Positions 57,366 through 64,000 of a DNA stretch of 64,000 nucleotides are shown piece by piece. The stretch is from Schistosoma haematobium. Lineage: Eukaryota; Platyhelminthes; Trematoda; Strigeidida; Schistosomatidae. The DNA lies in contig NC_067202.1 of NCBI RefSeq assembly GCF_000699445.3, positions 14,909,924-14,973,923 on the forward strand. Direction: 5' to 3'. The position numbers and the translations under genes were made by a program. Under the pieces are notes generated by a model. The model ran no database searches. It saw nothing but the letters and a program-made list of their open reading frames with translations, and had not been told where the DNA came from. How positions within the stretch are numbered: the stretch's first letter is position 1; every line of letters starts with the position of its first letter.

Positions 57366-60300
57366 AAGGGATTACGATGAATATTATCTAATGTTATACA
57401 CCCATCAATGATAACAATGACGGCGTAAAAGATAGGTTCTACGAGAGTCTGCAATCGACCATAGCGAAGAGGCCAGGAAGGGACCTGACAATCCTGATGG
57501 GAGATCTAAACGCCAAAGTCGGAGTGGACATCATTGGTTATGAAGTTATCATGGAACGACTTGGATTAGGAGAAAGGAACAAAAATAGGGAGAGATTTGC
57601 GAATCTACGTGCGTTCAACAAATTGGGTATAGGCGGCACAATATTCCCACACAAACGTATAAACAAAGCTACATGGTTCTCACTGGACCACACTACCAAG
57701 AACCAGATGAATCATATTCGCATTAGTAAAATATTCACAAGGTCAATGGAAGACGTAAAAACCGGAAGAACAGCTGACATAGCTTCAGATCACCACCTGA
57801 TTGTGGTTGCCAAGATGAATCTGAAGCTAAAGAAGCACTGGACTATAGGAGAGAGAGCATTACAAAGATTCAATTCAGCCTTCCTTCGACATATTGACAA
57901 ATTCAACCAATTCAAGATAAATTGCAACAACAGACTCCAAGCCTTGCAAAATCTACTCAAAAAGAAGAAACTACTATAGAGGACAGCCGGAAAGGGATCA
58001 AAGAAGCACTGACTTCAACATGTCAGGAGGTTCTGGGCAGTAACATGCATCATAATGAGTAAGAGATCTCTATGGAAACCCTGAGCAAGATACAGAAAAG
58101 GAAGAACAGAAAGACAGCAGTTAACAACAGAAGAACAAGAACAGAGAAAGTTGGGGCACAAACTGAATATACAGAAGTAAGTAAGCAAGTGAAGAGGGAC
58201 ATGAGAGTTGACTAGCAGAAATATGCAGAAGACCTAGAAGCGACAGCGAAAAGAGCTGTGAGAGAAGGAAATATGAAAAAACTATATGAATTGACGAAGA
58301 AACTAGCAAGGATATATGGTAAACCAGAGAGATCGGTCAAGGGCGAAAAAGGAAAGACAATCACGGAGATGGAAAAGTAGAAGGACTTGACAATGTACCA
58401 GCTGAAGCAGTGAAGTCAGACGTAAAGAAACTTCAAGTATGCTTCGTGTTCTATTCAGGAAGATTTGGGAGGAAGAACACGTAACATTAACAGACTTGAA
58501 AGAGGCACAAACCATCAAGATACCAAAGAAAAGATATCTGAGCAAGTGTGAAAATTACAGAGGCATAATACTATTGTCAGTACCAGGGAAAGTCTTCAAC
58601 AGAGTGTTGCTGAACAGCATGAAAGACGCCCGAATTCGAGATCAACAGTCTGGATTCCGTAAGGATCGGTCATGCACAGACCAAATTGTGACACTATGGA
58701 TCATCGTTGACCAATCAATTGAATGGAATTCTTCACTATACATCAACTTCATTGACTATGAGAAAGCGTCTGACTGTGTGGATAGGAGAACCATATGGAA
58801 ACGTCTTCTACATAATGGAGTGAGTAGCTGAGAAAATCATCAACATCATCCGGAATTTATCCGACGGCTACACTGTAATGTCGTGCATGGAGGACAGCTG
58901 AAAGATACATTTGAAGTGACGACCAAAGTCAGACAAGGTTGCCCACCCTCACCAGCTCCTTTTCTTCTAATTGTTGACTGGATTATGAAGACCTCGACAT
59001 CTGAGGGGAAGCATGGGATATAATGAAGAGCTCGGAATAGGAAGATTCGAACTTTACAGATGACCTAGCTCTGCCATCCTATACAAACGAACAAATACAG
59101 ATGAAGACAACTAGTGTAGCAGGAACCTCTTCAGCAGTAAGCCTCAACATACACAAAGGAAAAAGCAAGATCCTCAAATACAACACGGAGAACACCAATC
59201 CAATCACACTTGATGGAGAAACTCTGAAACGGATGCAAATTTTCACGTACCTGAGCAGTATCATCGATGAACAAGGGGGAACTGAAGCAGACGTGATATC
59301 AAGGATTGGCAAAGCAAAAACAGCATTCATACAGTTGAACGATATATAGAATTTAAAAGAACTGTCTGTCAAGCAATATCAAAGTCACAATCTTCATTAA
59401 GAATGTCAAGACAGCTAGTTCTACTGTACGGAGCTCAAACTTGAGGAATCAGTACAACCATTATCAAAAAGTTACATGTATTTATGAATAGTTGTCTACA
59501 CAAAATATTCAATATCCTTTGATTGGATAACATTAGCAATAACCTAGTGTGGGTGAGGACAAATCAGCTTCCAGATGAAGAGAAAGTTAAGAAAAGATGT
59601 TGGAAGTAGATAGGACGTACATTGTGGAAATAATCAAACCGTATCATGAAACAAGCTTACTTACTTACTTACACCTGTTACTTCTCGTGAAGGAGCATAG
59701 GCCGCTCACCAGCATTCTCCATCCAACCTTGTCCTGGGTAATACTTTCCAACTTCTTCCAGTTGTTATTCATCCTTTTTATATCTGCTTTTATTTCCCGA
59801 TGTAATATCTTCTTTGGCCTTCGACTTTTCCACTTCCCTTCAGGATTCCAAGTTAGTGCTTGTCTCGTGATGCAGTTGGACGATTTGCGTAGTGTATGTC
59901 CTATCCATTTCCATCTTCTTTTCCTAATTTCTTCTTCAGCTGGAAGTTGGTTTGTTCTCTCCCACAGTGGGCTGTTGCTGATGGTATCCGTTCAATGGAT
60001 GTTGAGTATCTTGCGTAGACAATTATTTATAAATACTTGTACCTTCCTGATGGTGGTTGTAGTAATTCTACAAGTTTCAGCTCCGTACAGTAGAACTGCC
60101 TTGACCTTGGTATTGGAGATCCTCACTTTGATATTGGTTGACAGTAGTTTTGAGTTCCATATGTTCTTCAATTGTACGAATGCGGCCCTTGCTCTGCCAA
60201 TCCTCGCATTTATGTCTGCATCTGAACTTCCTTGTTCATCGATGATGCTTCCCAGGTATGTGAAGGATTCTACATCTTCCAGAGTTTCGCCATCAAGAGT

Positions 60301-60660
60301 GATTGGATTGCTGTTCTCCGTGTTGAATTTGAGGACCTTGGTTTTCCCCTTGCGTATGCTGTGGCCTAATGATGCAGAGACTACTACTACACTGGCTGTC
60401 TTTATCTGCATTTGTTCATGTGTATGCGATAGGAGGGCTAGGTTATCTGAGAAGTCCAAATCGTCTAATTGATTCCGAGCTGTCCATTGTATTCCATGTT
60501 TTCCCTCAGATGTCAAGGTCCTCATAATCTAGTCAACCACCAGAAGAATGAGGAAGGGAAAGAGTAAACAGCCTTGTCTGACTCCGGTCCTTACTTGGAA
60601 TGCGTCTGTCAGCTGCCAAGCACTAACTTGGAAATCTAAAATGGAAACGGAAAAGAAGAG
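57366..60660 (+). mobile_element. RTE family A LINE, truncated, interrupted by a second RTE
   Basis: Starts inside the endonuclease (frame 57497-57979: LMGDLNAKVGVD, NQMNHIRISKIF, ASDHHLIVVAKM). RT pieces follow in broken frames: [53 protein letters not shown] (58439-58831), then [33 protein letters not shown] (59101-59349). It reaches 59656, is interrupted by the minus-strand RTE, and resumes at 60618 (actaacttggaaatc) for about 40 bp. Heavily decayed, hence older than the insertion. Confidence 0.8.
59657..60617 (-). mobile_element. RTE family A 5'-truncated insertion inside another RTE
   Basis: Begins with its tail end (cttacttacttacttacacc). It codes on the minus strand for the RT C-terminal half: GIQWTARNQLDDLDFSDNLA (catalytic FADD has become FSDN), [34 protein letters not shown]. 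The host LINE reads continuously when it is removed; the junctions share CAAGC. There is also a stop just before the GIQW region. Confidence 0.8.
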
Positions 60661-60699
60661 CACCAATGAACATACTGCATTATTTCTTCACAAAGTTTT

Positions 60700-60890
60700 T
60701 ATAAATTAATTTTTTTTTTCATTAACTAAAAATTTTTGTAGTCAATCAAAGTGAACTAAACCAACCAAAAAAAAATTTTTTACTCGAAAATTCTCAACAA
60801 CAAAAATTCTTTTTTGCCTTTAATGATTGAGAAATAGAAAAAACGCTGAAAAATCTATGTCATTTTATTACGATTTAATCATGTAGGATT
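60700..60890. other. A/T-rich spacer
   Basis: Poly-T and poly-A runs, no gene. Confidence 0.5.
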
Positions 60891-60894
60891 ACTG

Positions 60895-61148
60895 ATTACC
60901 ATTATTGTCACTATCACTATTACCATTACGGTTCTTACTATTACTATCATTACTACTACTATTATTAGTACTATTATTATTACCAGTATTATTATTATTA
61001 TTACCATTACTATTACTACTCCCACCACTACTACTATCACCATTACTATTACTATTACCATTACCACTATTACTACTACTACTACTACTACTATTATTAT
61101 TATTATTATTATCATTAGTATTATTAATACCATTACTACTATTACTAC

Positions 61149-61187
<39 letters not shown>

Positions 61188-61190
61188 TAA
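60895..61190. repeat. Trinucleotide (ATT/ACT/ACC)n tract
   Basis: About 295 bp of degenerate trinucleotides. All three frames on each strand are open low-complexity strings (poly-Asn/Ser, poly-Val/Ile, poly-Leu) and are not genes. Confidence 0.95.
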
Positions 61191-61539
61191 TATAATCTTG
61201 TTTGAATAGAATGGTTACAAATTTATGAAATTTAGAAAACCCTCGTTATTGAAAAAATAAAAAAAATTTATTTTTATCTTGGTTACATTCAATTGGAATC
61301 TAATTAAAAGTTGGTTTTTGTTTGGTGTTGATGATTCATATAAAGGAATGTTGTAGTTATTTCTACAAAAATGAGATAGTTTATAATATAGAAATTTTCA
61401 ATGTACATCTATTGGATTTATGTAAAATGAAGATTATGAAATGGATCAATGTTAGATCTGAAATGATTGGATATTTGATACATCTTAGTATGGTAGTCCT
61501 TATGTACTTATTAGTGATTGGGTTCAAAATGGATTTCTT

Positions 61540-62050
61540 GGAGTTCTAGTGAGAAGTTGTGATTAGTTGTCTGTAATCTGTGTCGGGTGGGGGGCAGCTA
61601 CTTAGTGAAGACAATGAGAGATGGTCACGCAGTATCGTGGATTAGTCGTGGCTGGACACTAACACCGTCGGATGCCGGCTCATTGGTCTAGAGGTTAAGC
61701 GTTCACGCGCCAGATCGAAGATCCTGACCTGGGATCGTGGATGTGCACTTCTGAGGAGTTCCATACTATGACGAGCCGGTATTCCAGTGCTTCCAGATTT
61801 TCAATGGTGGTCTAGCATTGATCACTTCATGATCTCAATCAACACTTAACTTCCAGACTTCTTAGCCAACACCCAACAGTATTAATGTTTAACTTGAATC
61901 AATCCACGAAATTGAGTAACCATCTTCCATTGTGTTCAGCGTGTAAGTGTTACAACCTTCTCGATACAGTGGAATACTAATTGTCGCAGTATCTCAATAG
62001 AACTCCGAGAATTCCCTACTGGAAGCTAGTCATCAATAAGCACACAATAG
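61540..62050. mobile_element. SINE family A inverted pair
   Basis: Plus-strand copy 61540-61830 (A box ctcattggtctagaggttaa, ribozyme with CTGAGGA kept but GAGCC replacing GAAAC), then a minus-strand fragment 61835-62050. The 61790-62050 part is the reverse complement of the left part of the module at 51830-52080. Confidence 0.7.
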
Positions 62051-62199
62051 TTGTCATTAGAAAGTTGGGATTTTGAATTTGATTCAAATCATAATCAAAA
62101 GAAATCATGATCAAATAAACAAAAAATACACTTGAATGTTCACTTCTTATATCTTTGCTTATTGATTTCGAAATACCAATTTTATGTTATCAGCCTAGA

Positions 62200-62765
62200 A
62201 TCGTGAAGATTGTCTATTTTAGATTGGTATCATGAATGGATCAATGTTAGAACACGATTGAAAATCTAGAAGCACTGCAATGCCGATTCGTCATAGTACA
62301 GGACTCCTCAACAGTGCACATCCACGACCATGCACGCGAAATTCGAATGCACGACTTCCGGTCACGCACGCCGACGCTTAAACTTTAGACTACTGATCCA
62401 ATATGCAACAGTGTTAATATCTAACTTCAACTAATCCACGATACTGTGCGAACATCTTCCATTGTCTTCTTTGAATAACTGCCTCACACATGACACGGAT
62501 TAGACTCCATCGGTCACAAATCACTAGAAGTCCAAGAGTTACCTCTCAAATATATTTACTAGTGAACTCATGATAATTATCAGTATAGGGTTGTGAAGAT
62601 TCATGATTTCAATCAAAACTCAACAATTTCCACAACCCTATACTTATAGAAATTAAATGTTGATGAGTGAGACTGAATGTCCTAGATTCTAATTCCGAGT
62701 GAGAATTCATGTATTCGCATTATTGAATAGTCCCATACTAAGATGAAATGGCATTTCAGCGGTAG
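62200..62765. mobile_element. Composite SINE module, copy 2
   Basis: Minus-strand SINE A (62230-62580), the same hairpin and the same truncated ribozyme scrap as at 52370-52530. From 62410 to about 62760 it is almost identical to 52180-52530, including the arbitrary internal junctions. Confidence 0.75.
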
Positions 62766-62779
62766 TGTAACTTACACTG

Positions 62780-63235
62780 TATCGATTTTATTCAGTTAAT
62801 TGACAATCATTCATGATACTTTATCTTATCATAACTCTTTATGATATACATTGTCATTTGATAATCAATAAAAGTAGCACAATAGATATGCAAAAATATA
62901 AAATGGGAATGAAAACAAACTGATTGTTATATTATTATGATCGATAAATTTACAGATAACGTTGTTGTTTTTTTGTAAACCCCCCCCCTATGTAGTTGGT
63001 TGATTGATTTCTATTACAAAAGGTTTGATTAATAAAATCAATAAACGATATATGATATTCGTGTATTATGGTTAATGAATAGAACTTATCATCATATTTA
63101 TAATGATTGATTTGATTATTGCACTTTAATAATGTATATAGATCCTATTGGTTTAATTAGGATTAATTATTGATTGATTTAATGTAATATGGAATCTCTT
63201 CAACAGTTATCTATTGTTAGATAGAAATGAATACA
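62780..63235. other. Unassigned AT-rich stretch
   Basis: Contains a C9 run near 62981; nothing else recognised. Confidence 0.4.
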
Positions 63236-63239
63236 AATT

Positions 63240-63525
63240 GTGATTTACAATTAAGGATAGGTGAACACATACCTAAAAAATGGTTGCAGAAACAAATGGA
63301 TTCTAATGGTCAAATCAGATCACAGGATAGATAGACATCTTCCTTCATTGTGAAACATTTGAGTGAGATGGGTCATAAAGGTTGATGTCAAATCGGCATT
63401 TGTAGTGTTATACAAAAAGCCTTCAATGACGTATATTAAGGTTTATTGAAGCCTTGGCTATACGGAAATTGAGACCCCTTTTATGTGTTCGAAAAAATTT
63501 GTCCTTACATTTAACCTACCCTAGT
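63240..63525 (+). pseudogene. Penelope-like GIY-YIG endonuclease C-terminal relic
   Basis: Broken frames read EHIPKKWLQKQMDSNGQIRS, IVKHLSEMGHK and then a CVRKNLSLHL-like end. This resembles the C-terminal end of Penelope-like ORFs, where a GIY-YIG domain follows the RT. No RT is attached. Recognition is by pattern only. Confidence 0.45.
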
Positions 63526-63544
63526 AATACTGATTTATTATCCA

Positions 63545-63790
63545 GAGTGGTTTTGTGGAGATTGTAGTCATTTCAGTAGTTGAGATCATGAGTCAATTCA
63601 AGTTAGATTACCATGGAAAACCTGGAGGCAAGAGACGGCCGTTTCGTTCTATTGTGGGACTCCCCAACAGTGTGCATCCACGATCCCACCTCGTGGGACT
63701 CGAACCTAGGACCTATTAGTCTCGCGTGCGAGCACTTAACCACTTGACCACTGAGCCAGTATCCAATAGTGTTAATATCTAACTAATAAA
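63545..63790 (-). mobile_element. Hammerhead SINE family A, ribozyme dead
   Basis: Tail, ribozyme relic (GGGGA in place of GAGGA and unpaired stem I), B box ggactcgaacctaggacc and A box ccactgagccagtatcc in reverse order. Confidence 0.75.
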
Positions 63791-63804
63791 CTGTTGTATC
63801 ATTG

Positions 63805-63985
63805 GCAGAGATAAATGATGGCTAACAATGGAATCCAGGATAAATATTTCACTTTATTTACAATTCGTCAACTGAATGTATCTGAATTCCAGAGCTGATA
63901 TTCACTTCAAGACTTGAATCCACTGTCGGTCAATTCAAACACCACCGCGTTATCTATTTAGCCACTGGCTTTTTCAATGTGGTGA
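63805..63985 (-). mobile_element. Sm-alpha-like SINE (family B), decayed
   Basis: Minus-strand copy starting ataaatgatggctaacaatg and ending in the tRNA-like head (cgttatctatttagccactg). The ribozyme core is lost. Confidence 0.6.
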
Positions 63986-64000
63986 ACCGTTATTCCTTTA

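Noticed and set aside
60879..61195. Long poly-Asn/Ser, poly-Val/Ile and poly-Leu frames
   Set aside because: All come from the trinucleotide tract, open in every frame on both strands.

Overview
The window is AT-rich, dominated by repeats, and looks like a piece of a blood-fluke (Schistosoma-type trematode) nuclear genome. Three things point there: RTE-type LINEs with tetranucleotide tails; tRNA-derived SINEs that carry hammerhead ribozymes (the Sm-alpha type known from schistosomes plus a second family); and a Ty3/Gypsy element with CsRn1/Boudicca-like traits (near-match tRNA-Trp primer site, CHCC zinc finger). No bacterial-style operons, rRNA or CRISPR arrays were seen.

Host genes are sparse and lie on the minus strand. 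The best is a seven-exon gene at 13.58-23.89 kb encoding a calaxin/EFCAB1-like EF-hand protein of 224 aa, a calcium sensor of ciliary outer dynein arms. Its first four exons are separated by introns of only 29, 33 and 34 nt, and the last three exons by introns of 2.0-4.6 kb that have filled with retroelements. Two further minus-strand exons (28.31-28.64 kb) look like the 3' end of an unidentified gene, and a 74-codon ORF at 24.02-24.24 kb may be another exon or small gene.

Layout: 0-8 kb, RTE LINE wrecks of two families and SINEs; 8.8-10.0 kb, a Penelope-like RT fragment bracketed by inverted hammerhead motifs; 12.5-13.3 kb, a nested RTE insertion; 13.6-23.9 kb, calaxin with intronic RTE, SINE and LTR insertions; 24-28.7 kb, a stretch poor in recognisable repeats with the other host exons; 29.2-32.3 kb, a nearly full RTE element; 34.68-39.90 kb, a complete Gypsy element with LTRs that read as identical and a 4-bp target duplication but broken coding; 40-57 kb, dense SINEs, many arranged as inverted or tandem pairs; 57.4-60.7 kb, an RTE with a second RTE inserted in it; 60.9-64 kb, a trinucleotide tract, a duplicated SINE module, a Penelope endonuclease relic and more SINEs.

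The most distinctive biology is self-cleaving RNA: three unrelated retroelement types here (SINE family A, Sm-alpha-like SINE B, Penelope-like element) each carry hammerhead-like motifs. Several family A copies retain the full catalytic core with matching stems. One lies in sense orientation in a calaxin intron, and one SINE pair forms a head-to-tail dimer with a 379-bp period. All calls come from reading the sequence; family names beyond clade level are provisional.
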